A DNA stretch of 40,787 nucleotides from Bradyrhizobium neotropicale (GTDB taxonomy: Bacteria > Pseudomonadota > Alphaproteobacteria > Rhizobiales > Xanthobacteraceae), in NCBI RefSeq assembly GCF_001641695.1, contig NZ_LSEF01000098.1:1-40787 (forward strand). Reading direction: 5' to 3'. Shown in pieces: positions 23,587 to 31,663 of this stretch. The notes beneath the pieces are model-generated. The model had not been told where the DNA came from and ran no database searches. It saw only the letters and a program-made list of their open reading frames with translations. Position numbers and translations under genes: made by a program. Position 1 is the stretch's first letter, and each line of letters begins with the position of its first letter.

Positions 23587-25335
23587 ATGGCAGCCGTTCC
23601 CGGCTTTCGCCGTTCAGAGCTCGGTGAAGCGCTGCGCGCCTGTCGCTCGGCGTTCATCGGCGTTGGCCTGATGAGCTGCATGATCAACCTGCTCTATCTG
23701 ACCGGGTCGATCTTCATGCTCGAGGTCTATGACCGCGTGCTGCCGAGCCGCAGCATCCCGACCCTGGTCGGCCTGATCATCCTGGCTGGCGGCCTCTATA
23801 TCGCGCAGGGCGTGCTCGACATGATCCGCGGGCGCATCCTCGGGCGGGTCGGCACCGCGCTCGACGAAGCGCTCAACAAGCGCGTGTTCGACACCATCGT
23901 TCGCCTGCCGCTCCTGGTCGGCGGCCGCAATGAGGGACTGCAGCCGCTCCGCGACCTCGACAATGTCCGCTCCTTCCTCGGCGGCATGGGACCGAGCGCG
24001 TTCTTCGACCTGCCCTGGCTGCCGCTCTATCTCGCCATCTGCTTCGCCTTCCACGTCTTGATCGGCGTGACCGCGCTGGTCGGCGCCATCATTCTGGTCG
24101 GGCTGACGCTGGTCACCGAGTTCCTGTCCCGCCAGCCGGCGCGCGAGGCGATGGGGCTCGCCGCGCAGCGCAACGATCTCGCCCAGTCCAGCCGCCGCAA
24201 CGCCGAGGTGCTGGTGTCGATGGGCATGGCCGGCCGGCTGAACCAGCGCTGGAGCGAGGCCAACGAAAAATATCTCGCCGGCAATCAGCGCGCGAGCGAC
24301 GTCGCCGGCGGTCTCGGTGCGGTCGCAAAAGTGCTGCGCATGATGCTGCAATCGGCCGTGCTCGCGGTCGGTGCCTATCTCGTCATCCACCAGGAAGCGA
24401 CCGCGGGCATCATCATCGCCGGCTCGATCCTGTCCGCGCGCGCGCTGGCGCCGGTTGATCTGGCGATCGCGCACTGGAAGTCCTTCGTCGCCGCCCGCCA
24501 GAGCTGGCACCGCCTGAGCCGGCTGCTGGAGCAGATGCCGGCGCAGACGATGCCGACGCAGTTGCAGGCACCTACCAGCCGGCTGTCGGTCGAAGGTGTC
24601 TCCATCGTGCCGCCGGGCGATCAGCGCCTGATCGTGCAGGACGCCACCTTCGCGCTGACCGCGGGCAATGGTCTCGGGGTGATCGGGCCGAGCGGCTCCG
24701 GCAAGTCGTCGCTGATCCGCGCGCTCGTCGGCGTTTGGCAGCCGGTCCGCGGCAAGGTGCGGCTCGACGGCGCCGCGCTCGACCAATGGTCGTCGGATGC
24801 GCTCGGCCGCCATATCGGCTACCTGCCGCAGGACGTCGAACTGTTCGGCGGCACCATCGCGCAGAACATCAGCCGCTTCGATCCCGAGGCGACGTCGGAC
24901 GGCATCATCGCCGCGGCGAAAGAGGCCGGCGTGCACGAGATGATCATCAAGATGCGCGAGGGCTACAACACGCAAGTCGGCGAGCAGGGCGCCGCCCTCT
25001 CCGCCGGCCAGGCGCAGCGCGTCGCGCTGGCGCGCGCGCTCTACGGCAATCCGTTCCTGATCGTGCTCGACGAGCCCAATTCCAACCTCGACACCGAGGG
25101 TGACGAGGCGCTGACCCGAGCGATCCGCTCGGCGCGCGAACGCGGCGCCATTGTCATCGTCGTGGCGCACCGGCCGATCGGCGTCGAGGCGGTCGACCAG
25201 ATCCTGGTGCTGCGCGATGGCAAGGTGCAGGCCTTCGGTCCCAAGGAGCAGGTGCTTGCCCAGGTGCTCCAGCCCCGTGTTGCGCCGCCGGCGCCGATCA
25301 AGATCGTCAGCGAAGGCGGGGTGACCAAGCCATGA
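23587..25335 (+). CDS. Type I secretion ABC transporter (PrtD/HlyB family)
   Basis: This 582-residue half-transporter exports proteins directly from cytoplasm to outside together with an HlyD adaptor and a TolC pore. Transmembrane helices occupy about residues 20-320; there is no N-terminal peptidase C39 domain, as is typical of the PrtD/AprD branch that handles RTX proteins. The nucleotide-binding domain has Walker A GPSGSGKSS (about 367), signature LSAGQAQRVALARAL (about 471), Walker B FLIVLDEPNSNLD (about 489) and H-loop VVAHRP. Its stop forms an ATGA with the first of two mini-ORFs that lead into the HlyD gene. No secreted substrate is adjacent; the giant adhesin at 2990 is the obvious candidate in the window. 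Confidence 0.93.
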   Translation: MAAVPGFRRSELGEALRACRSAFIGVGLMSCMINLLYLTGSIFMLEVYDRVLPSRSIPTLVGLIILAGGLYIAQGVLDMIRGRILGRVGTALDEALNKRVFDTIVRLPLLVGGRNEGLQPLRDLDNVRSFLGGMGPSAFFDLPWLPLYLAICFAFHVLIGVTALVGAIILVGLTLVTEFLSRQPAREAMGLAAQRNDLAQSSRRNAEVLVSMGMAGRLNQRWSEANEKYLAGNQRASDVAGGLGAVAKVLRMMLQSAVLAVGAYLVIHQEATAGIIIAGSILSARALAPVDLAIAHWKSFVAARQSWHRLSRLLEQMPAQTMPTQLQAPTSRLSVEGVSIVPPGDQRLIVQDATFALTAGNGLGVIGPSGSGKSSLIRALVGVWQPVRGKVRLDGAALDQWSSDALGRHIGYLPQDVELFGGTIAQNISRFDPEATSDGIIAAAKEAGVHEMIIKMREGYNTQVGEQGAALSAGQAQRVALARALYGNPFLIVLDEPNSNLDTEGDEALTRAIRSARERGAIVIVVAHRPIGVEAVDQILVLRDGKVQAFGPKEQVLAQVLQPRVAPPAPIKIVSEGGVTKP

Positions 25336-25375
25336 GCGCAGCGGGAAACCTGCCATGAGCGCAGCGGGAAACCTG
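25330..25375 (+). repeat. Perfect tandem duplication of a 23-bp unit at the exporter gene junction
   Basis: The 23-bp unit, starting CCATGAGCGCAGCGGG and ending AAACCTG, occurs at 25330-25352 and again, identical, at 25353-25375. It is followed by a partial third start (TCATGAGC). Each unit carries ATGA, so the exporter stop overlaps ATG 25332. That ATG opens an 8-codon ORF (MSAAGNLP) whose stop overlaps ATG 25355. The second 8-codon ORF (MSAAGNLS) stops on the HlyD start at 25378. Confidence 0.95.
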
Positions 25376-25377
25376 TC

Positions 25378-26712
25378 ATGAGCACGATGACGATTGGCGG
25401 CGTGAAGGGCGCGGAGAAACAGGGCGTACGGCACTCGATCAGGTTCCACCTGATCCTCGGGCTGTCGATCGTGCTGTTCCTCGCCTTCGGGCTCGGCGGC
25501 TGGGCGTCGACGGTGCTGATTTCGGGCGCACTGATCGCGCCCGGGCAGGTCGTCGTCGAATCCAACGTCAAGAAGGTGCAGCATCCGACCGGCGGCGTGG
25601 TCGGCGAGCTGCGGGCCCGCGACGGCGACGTGGTCAAGGCCGGCGACATCGTCGTGCGGCTCGACGACACCGTCACCAAGGCGAACCTCGCCATCGTCAC
25701 CAAGAATCTCGATGCAGCGCTGGCGCGTGCGGCCCGGTTGCAGGCCGAGCAGCGCGCTCTCGACAAGATCGAGTTCCCGCAGTCATTGCTCGATCGTGCC
25801 GCCGATCCCGACGTCAGGACGCTGGTCGCCAGCGAAAGCAAGCTGTTCGACGTCCGTGTCAACGGCCGTGCCGGCCAGAAGGCGCAGCTCCGCGAGCGCA
25901 TCCAGCAGCTCAACGAGGAAATCGAAGGTCTTGCCGCGCAGGAAAAGGCCAAGGACAAGGAAATCGCCCTGGTGCAGCAGGAGCTCACCGGCGTTCGCGA
26001 TCTCTACGACAAGCACCTGGTGCAGCTTTCGCGCCTGACCACGCTTGAGCGCGACTCCGCCCGCCTCAACGGCGAGCGCGCGCAATACATCGCCTCGCGG
26101 GCGCAGGCCAAGGGCAAGATCACCGAGACCGAGCTCCAGATCATCCAGGTCGACAAGGACATGGTGAGCGAGGTCTCCAAGGATCTGCGCGAGACCAACG
26201 ACAAGATCGGCGAGCTGATCGAGCGCAAGGTCACCGCGGAGGATCAGCTCCGCCGCGTCGACATCCGCGCGCCGCAGGACGGCATGGTGCTGCAATCGAC
26301 CGTGCACACGGTCGGCGGCGTCGTCACCGCCGGCGACACTCTGATGCTGATCGTGCCGCAGGCCGACGACCTCCAGGTCGAGGCCAAGGTCAATCCGGTC
26401 GATATCGACAAGCTCCAGGTCGGCCAGAAGACGCTGCTGCGCCTCTCCGCCTTCAATCAGCGCACCACGCCCGAGCTCAACGGCGTCGTCAGCCGCGTCT
26501 CGCCCGACGTCACCACCGATCAGCGCACCGGCCAGAGCTACTACACCATCCGCGTCTCGATGCCGGCCGAAGAGGTCGCCCGCCTCGGCGACGTCAAGCT
26601 GATCCCCGGCATGCCGGTCGAGGCCTTCGTCCAGACCGGCGACCGCACCATGCTGTCCTACCTGATGAAGCCGCTGCACGATCAGCTCATGCGGGCGTTC
26701 CGCGAGAAGTGA
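25378..26712 (+). CDS. HlyD-family type I secretion periplasmic adaptor (PrtE-like)
   Basis: This 444-residue membrane-fusion protein has a short cytoplasmic tail, one transmembrane helix (about residues 24-46), and a lipoyl-type segment (VVESNVKKVQHPTGGVVGEL and on). A long periplasmic coiled coil (about residues 100-280) follows, then a beta-barrel and a C-terminal region ending near PLHDQLMRAFREK. The motif DIRAPQDGMVLQSTVHTVGGVV is typical of HlyD/PrtE. It bridges the ABC protein at 23587 to an outer-membrane TolC that is not encoded here. The start at 25378 is reached through a relay of overlapping mini-ORFs. Confidence 0.93.
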   Translation: MSTMTIGGVKGAEKQGVRHSIRFHLILGLSIVLFLAFGLGGWASTVLISGALIAPGQVVVESNVKKVQHPTGGVVGELRARDGDVVKAGDIVVRLDDTVTKANLAIVTKNLDAALARAARLQAEQRALDKIEFPQSLLDRAADPDVRTLVASESKLFDVRVNGRAGQKAQLRERIQQLNEEIEGLAAQEKAKDKEIALVQQELTGVRDLYDKHLVQLSRLTTLERDSARLNGERAQYIASRAQAKGKITETELQIIQVDKDMVSEVSKDLRETNDKIGELIERKVTAEDQLRRVDIRAPQDGMVLQSTVHTVGGVVTAGDTLMLIVPQADDLQVEAKVNPVDIDKLQVGQKTLLRLSAFNQRTTPELNGVVSRVSPDVTTDQRTGQSYYTIRVSMPAEEVARLGDVKLIPGMPVEAFVQTGDRTMLSYLMKPLHDQLMRAFREK

Positions 26713-26728
26713 CGCGCGAAAGCGCGTC
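26711..26728 (+). terminator. GAAA-tetraloop hairpin at the end of the exporter operon
   Basis: GACGCGC-GAAA-GCGCGTC begins inside the stop codon of the HlyD gene. It is a very stable stem but has no T-run. It may protect the 3' end or end transcription with help from Rho. Confidence 0.4.
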
Positions 26729-26781
26729 ATCCCGGAGCGCGCTTGGCGTGCATCCGGGATCTCGATCCACAGTTTCGGTCC

Positions 26782-26872
26782 CGTAGGGTGGGCAAAGGCG
26801 CGTAGCGCCGTGCCCAGCATTCACCTCCTGATATTTGAAAGGGTGGGCACGCTTCGCTTTGCCCACCCTACG
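26782..26872. repeat. Palindromic repeat, GTAGGGTGGGCAAAG family (copy 2)
   Basis: CGTAGGGTGGGCAAAG (26782-26797) and its exact inverted copy (26857-26872) have the same layout as the copy at 13200-13292, with a partly diverged middle. Together with the next repeat it fills the 315-base gap before amn; no gene is visible there. Confidence 0.88.
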
Positions 26873-26884
26873 ACAGCTTCCACT

Positions 26885-26965
26885 CGTCATTGCGAGCGCA
26901 GCGAAGCAATCCAGGCTATCTCCGCGGAGAGATTTCCGGATTGCTTCGCTGCGCTCGCAATGACG
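26885..26965. repeat. Long palindromic repeat with 28-bp perfect arms
   Basis: The arm starting CGTCATTGCGAGCGCAGCG (26885-26912) is matched without error by 26938-26965, around a 25-base centre that contains CTCCGCGGAG. It is a separate repeat family from its neighbour, from which it is only 12 bases away. The whole sequence would fold as one hairpin in RNA or extruded DNA. Confidence 0.92.
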
Positions 26966-27027
26966 GCGTCGCCATCTTCTTGCTATACTCCGACACCAAG
27001 CGGCTCTTCAAAGCAACTGGCGCAAAA

Positions 27028-28512
27028 ATGCATCCCATCCCGATCCAATCCCCGCCGTCCATCGCCACCGAAGCCTTCACCGATGCGGCAGCGGCCGTTG
27101 CCCGCCTCGAAGAAATCTACGAACGCAACACAAGATTCCTGCGCGAACGGTTCGAGGCCTATGTTGGCGGCGAGGCGATCACGACGCATATGCGCGCCTA
27201 CTATCCCTTCGTCCGTATCACCACCGCGACCTATGCGCGGCTCGATTCGCGTCTCTCCTACGGCTTCGTCGCCGGACCCGGCGTGCATGAAACCAGCGTG
27301 ACGCGTCCCGATCTGTTCCGGAGCTATCTGACCGAGCAGATCGGCCTGTTGATCCAGAATCACGGCGTGCCCGTCGAGATCGGCGAATCCGGCGAGCCGA
27401 TCCCGATCCACTTCGCCTATCGCCGCGACATCAACATCGAAGCAGCCATTTCCACCAGCGAGAAGTCGCCGGTAATGCGGTCGCTGCGCGACGTGTTCGA
27501 CGTGCCTGATCTCGCCACCATGGACGATGCGATCGCCGACGGCACGTTCGAGCTGGAGCCCGGCCTGCCTGAACCGCTCTCCCTGTTCCGGGCCGCCCGC
27601 GTCGATTATTCGCTGCGGCGGCTCTATCACTACACGGGCACCGATCCCGAGCATTTCCAGAATTTCGTGATCTTCACGAACTACCAGTTCTATGTCGATG
27701 CCTTCGCGCAGCTCTGCCAGCAGCGGCTGCAATCCGGCGAGGCCGGCCTCGACGCTTTTGTGGCGCCGGGCAATTTGATCACGCGCAATGGCGGCGCGAT
27801 GACCGGGGTTGCGCCCGAGCGCACGCCGCAGATGCCGGCCTTCCATCTCGTCATGCCCGGCTATCGCGGCATTTCCCTGATCAACATCGGCACCGGTCCG
27901 TCGAACGCGCGGAACGTCACCGACCACGTCGCCGTGCTGCGTCCGCATGCCTGGCTCATGCTCGGCCATTGCGCGGGCCTGCGCAATACGCAGCGGCTCG
28001 GCGACTATGTGCTCGCCCATGGCTATGTGCGCGAGGATCACGTGCTCGATCGCGAGCTGCCACTGTGGGTGCCGATCCCGGCGCTGGCCGAGATGCAGGT
28101 CGCGCTCGAAGAGGCGGTCGAAGATGTCACTGGCCTCGAAGGCTTCGAGCTCAAGCGCTTGATGCGCACGGGCACCGTTGCGAGCGTCGACAATCGCAAC
28201 TGGGAGATCAGCGGGCCTGCGGTGATCCGCCGCCTGTCGCAGTCGCGCGCGGTGGCGCTCGACATGGAATCGGCGGCGATTGCGGCCAACGGCTATCGCT
28301 TCCGCGTCCCCTACGGCACCTTGCTCTGCGTCTCCGACAAGCCGTTGCACGGCGAGATCAAGCTTGCGGGCATGGCGAGCGAGTTCTACCGCCGCCGCGT
28401 CGGCCAGCATCTCGAGATCGGGCTGAAGGCGCTGGAGCGGCTGAAGCAGCAGGAATCGGAGCGGCTGCATTCGCGCAAGCTCCGCAGCTTCGCCGAGGTG
28501 GCGTTCCAGTAG
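27028..28512 (+). CDS. amn: AMP nucleosidase
   Basis: This 494-residue cytoplasmic enzyme splits AMP into adenine and ribose 5-phosphate. It has an N-terminal regulatory AMP-nucleosidase domain (about residues 15-190) and a C-terminal nucleoside-phosphorylase fold (about 220-470) with INIGTGPSNARNVTDHVAVLRP (split here as INIGTGPSNARN, then VTDHVAVLRP), LGHCAGLR, and the purine-site region VALDMESAAIAANGYRF. Length is close to that of the E. coli enzyme. The ATG at 27028 was chosen because the open frame further upstream runs through the palindromic repeat. It appears to stand alone. Confidence 0.95.
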   Translation: MHPIPIQSPPSIATEAFTDAAAAVARLEEIYERNTRFLRERFEAYVGGEAITTHMRAYYPFVRITTATYARLDSRLSYGFVAGPGVHETSVTRPDLFRSYLTEQIGLLIQNHGVPVEIGESGEPIPIHFAYRRDINIEAAISTSEKSPVMRSLRDVFDVPDLATMDDAIADGTFELEPGLPEPLSLFRAARVDYSLRRLYHYTGTDPEHFQNFVIFTNYQFYVDAFAQLCQQRLQSGEAGLDAFVAPGNLITRNGGAMTGVAPERTPQMPAFHLVMPGYRGISLINIGTGPSNARNVTDHVAVLRPHAWLMLGHCAGLRNTQRLGDYVLAHGYVREDHVLDRELPLWVPIPALAEMQVALEEAVEDVTGLEGFELKRLMRTGTVASVDNRNWEISGPAVIRRLSQSRAVALDMESAAIAANGYRFRVPYGTLLCVSDKPLHGEIKLAGMASEFYRRRVGQHLEIGLKALERLKQQESERLHSRKLRSFAEVAFQ

Positions 28513-28655
28513 CGTGTCTATCGCGCAGGATGGAAGGACAGGAGAACTGTCGTACGAACGCTGACGTCTCCGTGAGAACAGCGTCCCGGAATATCGCTGC
28601 CGCGGCAGTGTTATCAACTCGTCCGGGGCCGCTTCGATCAAGACAGGAGACAGGA

Positions 28656-29279
28656 ATGATCTCAGGGATGATCAGAATCCTCGTGCTGGGCACGTTTGCG
28701 GCGGCCCTGTTGGCCTCGCCGACCTTTGCCGCAGGCGGAGGCGGCGGTGGTGGAGGCGGCGGCAGCGGCATCAGTACCAGCGATCCCTATGCCGGCGCCT
28801 ATGCGACGCCGAGCACCACCACTACCCAGCCGACCTATCCGAGACGTCCGGGAACGAAGGCCAGCAAGGCCAGGAAGCCCAACAACCAGTCCAGTATCGA
28901 CGATCCGGCATTCGCGGCCGGCTATCGCGTGGCCTATGACACCATCTACGAGCGCAATGATTACGCGGTCGCGATCGAGCAATTGAAGGCGCTCGGCCAT
29001 GACGATCATCCGAACGTCGCCAACCTGATCGGCTACTCCTATCGCAAGCTCGGCGACTACAAGCAGTCACAGGTCTGGTACGAGCGCGCATTGAAGGCGG
29101 ATCCGAACCACGTGCTGACCTGGCAGTACTACGGCCTGTGGCAGCTCGAGCAAGGCAATCGCGAGCAGGCGCTCTATCACCTGAGCCGGATCGCGGCCAT
29201 CTGCGGGACGGATTGCGAGGAGTACAAGTCCTTGGCCGCAGCGCTGGAAAAGCCGACCGGCACGGCGCTCGTCTACTGA
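28656..29279 (+). CDS. Secreted tetratricopeptide-repeat protein with polyglycine tract
   Basis: This 207-residue protein has a Sec signal (residues 1-25, ending SPTFA) directly followed by a run of ten glycines (residues 27-36, split by nothing). A low-complexity Ser/Thr/Pro linker comes next, then TPR-like helices (about residues 95-185: NVANLIGYSYRKLGDYKQS, then WYERALKADPNHVLTWQYYG). Two cysteines near the end (CGTDC) could form a disulfide. It is probably periplasmic and may act as a protein-protein scaffold; the partner is unknown. The ATG at 28656 follows AGGAGACAGGA. The open frame upstream overlaps amn and is not coding. Confidence 0.82.
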   Translation: MISGMIRILVLGTFAAALLASPTFAAGGGGGGGGGGSGISTSDPYAGAYATPSTTTTQPTYPRRPGTKASKARKPNNQSSIDDPAFAAGYRVAYDTIYERNDYAVAIEQLKALGHDDHPNVANLIGYSYRKLGDYKQSQVWYERALKADPNHVLTWQYYGLWQLEQGNREQALYHLSRIAAICGTDCEEYKSLAAALEKPTGTALVY

Positions 29280-29294
29280 GGTGAAGCTGCTGAA

Positions 29295-29331
29295 GGGAGC
29301 GCGTCCGGGCATGCGCTGCTGACGCGCTCCC
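29295..29331 (+). terminator. 11-bp hairpin after the TPR gene
   Basis: GGGAGCGCGTC (29295-29305) pairs perfectly with GACGCGCTCCC (29321-29331) around a 15-base loop, starting 16 bases after the stop codon. There is no T-run, so termination strength is uncertain. Confidence 0.45.
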
Positions 29332-29434
29332 CATGATTGCGCTGTCCCTTGGATTGCCCTGTCCCTTGGCCCATGGTGACAAGGCGTCAGATTTTCAGCA
29401 TTGTCCCGCGCGGGGGCGCGAACGGAACAATTGG

Positions 29435-29710
29435 ATGCCGCTGACGCGCGACAAGATCGTGGGCCATGATCTGGAACGGCTGGCCTTTCGTTTCACCATG
29501 CTGAACGACGGTGACGTCGTGCAGTGTCAGATCAGCGACGCCGCCATGGACGAGCTGGCGGGCATGGAAGGCACCGAGAGCAGCGCGCGCCAGGCGCAGT
29601 TCCTGTCGCTGCGCGAGACCATCGAACGGATCGCGTCAGACCTCTACGACGAGGCACCGCGGGTCCGGGGCCATGTGGTGCGGATTTTCACGCGGCATTT
29701 GGAGAGGTAG
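29435..29710 (+). CDS. DUF1488-family small protein
   Basis: This 91-residue cytoplasmic protein starts MPLTRDKIVGHDLERLAFRF and matches the DUF1488 pattern of rhizobia: a short beta-rich start, an acidic middle (DAAMDELAG) and a helical end. Its function is not known. The ATG at 29435 gives the usual family length; an earlier ATG at 29333 would add 34 residues with no family character. It is isolated between the TPR gene and the broken cinA-like gene. Confidence 0.75.
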   Translation: MPLTRDKIVGHDLERLAFRFTMLNDGDVVQCQISDAAMDELAGMEGTESSARQAQFLSLRETIERIASDLYDEAPRVRGHVVRIFTRHLER

Positions 29711-29944
29711 GCGCGCCCGATCTTCCGCCGTGATCGCCCAGCTTGACCGGGCGAGTATTCCAGAGGCGGTTGTGATTCAATCGATAGGCCTCGGCGTAGT
29801 GGATACCCCGGTGCCGGCCCCGCCAAGGCTACGCCGGGCCACAAGGGTGCTCGGCCGCCGAAGCTTCAGCGAAGGCGGCAAGCTGGAGCATGACTGTGGT
29901 ATATGCGGGATGGTTGTCCCGATTCACTTGAGCCGCGATACAAA
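29711..29944. other. Gap with decayed repeat sequence beside the broken cinA-like gene
   Basis: No gene is visible here. The middle holds GCCGCC (29854-29859) facing GGCGGC (29874-29879) around GAAGCTTC, a small palindrome of a type often seen between genes in rhizobia. The frameshifted cinA-like reading frame runs through this block until 29829. Confidence 0.35.
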
Positions 29945-30425
29945 TCACCGCTCCAAATTCTTCAGCAGCAGCCTCAGCGCCGTTGCCGCAAACGTCTGCA
30001 TGTTCGCGAGTCGATCCTTGCTGCCGGTCTCCAGCGTCATGACCTCCGCCGCGGGTCCTGCGACCGCCATGCAGCTGGCCAGCGGCATCGCCGTAGCGGT
30101 TGCCGGAGGGGCCGGCTGCGCCGGTCTCGGACAGGCCCCAGTCGCAGCCGAAGCGGCCGCGCATCTGCTCGGCGAGAAGTTTCGCGTAAGGCTCCGATGA
30201 GGATCGAAAGCCCTTCATGCCGTCATCCGAAATATCCATCAGCACCCGCCGCGCATCGCGCGTATAGACCACGGCGCCCCCGAGGAAATAGGCCGACGCG
30301 CCGGGCACTGCGAGCAGGCTTGCCGCGATCAGGCCGCCGGCCGAGGATTCCGCGACCGCGATGGTCTCTTTGCGCGCGATCAATTTCGCTGCGACCTGTT
30401 CCGCAATGCCAACGAGCTCTTTCAT
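29945..30425 (-). pseudogene. CinA/PncC-type nicotinamide-nucleotide amidohydrolase, frameshifted
   Basis: The first part is a normal PncC/CinA C-terminal-type amidohydrolase: start MKELVGIAEQVAAKLIARKE, active-site region VAESSAGGLIA, then GLSETGAAGPSGNRYGDAAG. After about residue 118 the frame turns into Arg/Gly-rich nonsense that runs to 29829. In the neighbouring frame the family sequence resumes at once as SCMAVAGPAAEVMTLETGSK and continues to LRLLLKNLER and a stop at 29945. Loss of two bases near 30074-30077 (CACAGC becoming CAGC) would explain it. The enzyme would convert NMN to nicotinate mononucleotide. The ATG at 30425 follows GGGAGG. A sequencing error is the main alternative. Confidence 0.85.
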
Positions 30426-30581
30426 TTCTTTAGCCTCCCATCCTCGCAACCGAGCTGCGACTTCCTAGCATATGACAGCGGCCTTGGCCGAGTTGCAGGG
30501 GGCGGGCAGGCCTGCTTGAATGGTGGACGCAAGACGGCGCGGCGAAGCGCTGCGCAAGGGGAAACGTGAAGAGGAGACGTC

Positions 30582-31640
30582 ATGACGTCCCTGATCGCCG
30601 GCGGTGTGGATTGCGACGTGCACCCGGCGGTGCCGCATCTGACGAGCCTGTTGCCCTATCTGAACGACTACTGGCGCGACCAGGTGACGACGCGCGGCAT
30701 GGTCGACCTCATCTCGCAATCCTATCCGAAGAACTCGCCGATCACGGCGCGCGAGGACTGGCGTCCCGACGCCGGCAAGCCCGGTTCGAGCCTGGAGGAC
30801 ATGCAGCGCCATGTGCTCGATCCCTTCGCGGTCGGCCACGCCATCTGCAATCCGCTCTACGGCGTGCAGATGGTGTTTTCCGAGGACATGCAAGCCGCGT
30901 TCTGCCGCGCGCTGAACGACTGGCTGGCGAAGGAATGGCTCGATCGCGATACGCGGCTGCGCGGCTCGATCGTGATCCCCACGCAAAGCATCGAGAAGGC
31001 CGTCGCCGAGATCGAGCGTTGCGCGCAGGACCGGCGCTTCGTGCAGGTCTTGATGCTGGTGATGGGCGACACGCCGCTGGGAAAGCGCGCGCTGTGGCCG
31101 ATCTATGCGGCTGCGGAACGGCTGGACCTTGCCATCGGCGTCCACGCCGGTTCCGCCTATCACAATCCGCCGACCTCGGTCGGCTGGGGTTCCTATCACA
31201 TCGAGGATTATGTCGGTCAGGCCCAGGCGTTCCAGACCCAGCTCACCAGCCTGATCGTCGAGGGCGTGTTCGCGCGTCATCCGCGGCTGAAAATGGTGAT
31301 GCTGGAATCCGGAATCTCCTGGCTTCCGCCCTATCTCTGGCGCCTGCACAAGTTCTGGCGCGGCGTGCGAATGGAGACGCCCTGGGTCGACCGCGCTCCG
31401 CTGGAAATTGTGCGCAGCAACATCCGTTTCTCATTACAACCATTTGACGCGCCGCCGGAACCAGAGACATTAATTCGCCTGTTTGATCATATGCAGTCCG
31501 ATGAATTGGTCCTATTCTCCACGGACTATCCGCACTGGCAGTTCGACGGCCAGGATGCGCTGCCCGAAGGTCTGTCCCCCGATCTCGTGCGCAAGATCAT
31601 GATCGACAATCCGCATGCAACCTATCCCCGCCTGACTTAG
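30582..31640 (+). CDS. Amidohydrolase-2-type metal hydrolase/decarboxylase (copy 1)
   Basis: This 352-residue TIM-barrel protein of the amidohydrolase_2 group carries the metal-site motif DxH near the start (VDCDVHP, about residues 9-15), a barrel His in AIGVHAGSA (about residue 188) and a terminal Asp in FSTDYPHW (about residue 309). Members hydrolyse lactones or amides or decarboxylate aromatic acids, usually with Zn or Mn; the substrate here is unknown. It is a paralogue of the next gene, 23 bases downstream. The ATG at 30582 follows GAGGAGACGTC. Codon use falls to lower GC near the end (about 31425-31520). Confidence 0.88.
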   Translation: MTSLIAGGVDCDVHPAVPHLTSLLPYLNDYWRDQVTTRGMVDLISQSYPKNSPITAREDWRPDAGKPGSSLEDMQRHVLDPFAVGHAICNPLYGVQMVFSEDMQAAFCRALNDWLAKEWLDRDTRLRGSIVIPTQSIEKAVAEIERCAQDRRFVQVLMLVMGDTPLGKRALWPIYAAAERLDLAIGVHAGSAYHNPPTSVGWGSYHIEDYVGQAQAFQTQLTSLIVEGVFARHPRLKMVMLESGISWLPPYLWRLHKFWRGVRMETPWVDRAPLEIVRSNIRFSLQPFDAPPEPETLIRLFDHMQSDELVLFSTDYPHWQFDGQDALPEGLSPDLVRKIMIDNPHATYPRLT

Positions 31641-31663
31641 CCGCTGCCAAAGGAGGCAAGGCG

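Noticed and set aside
26890..27027. N-terminal extension of AMP nucleosidase
   Set aside because: It is encoded by the palindromic repeat and has no family character; the protein from 27028 already has full length.
29511..30200. Plus-strand open frame overlapping the DUF1488 and cinA-like genes
   Set aside because: It is rich in Ser, Ala and Arg, and is the antisense shadow of the frameshifted cinA-like gene; no domain is visible.
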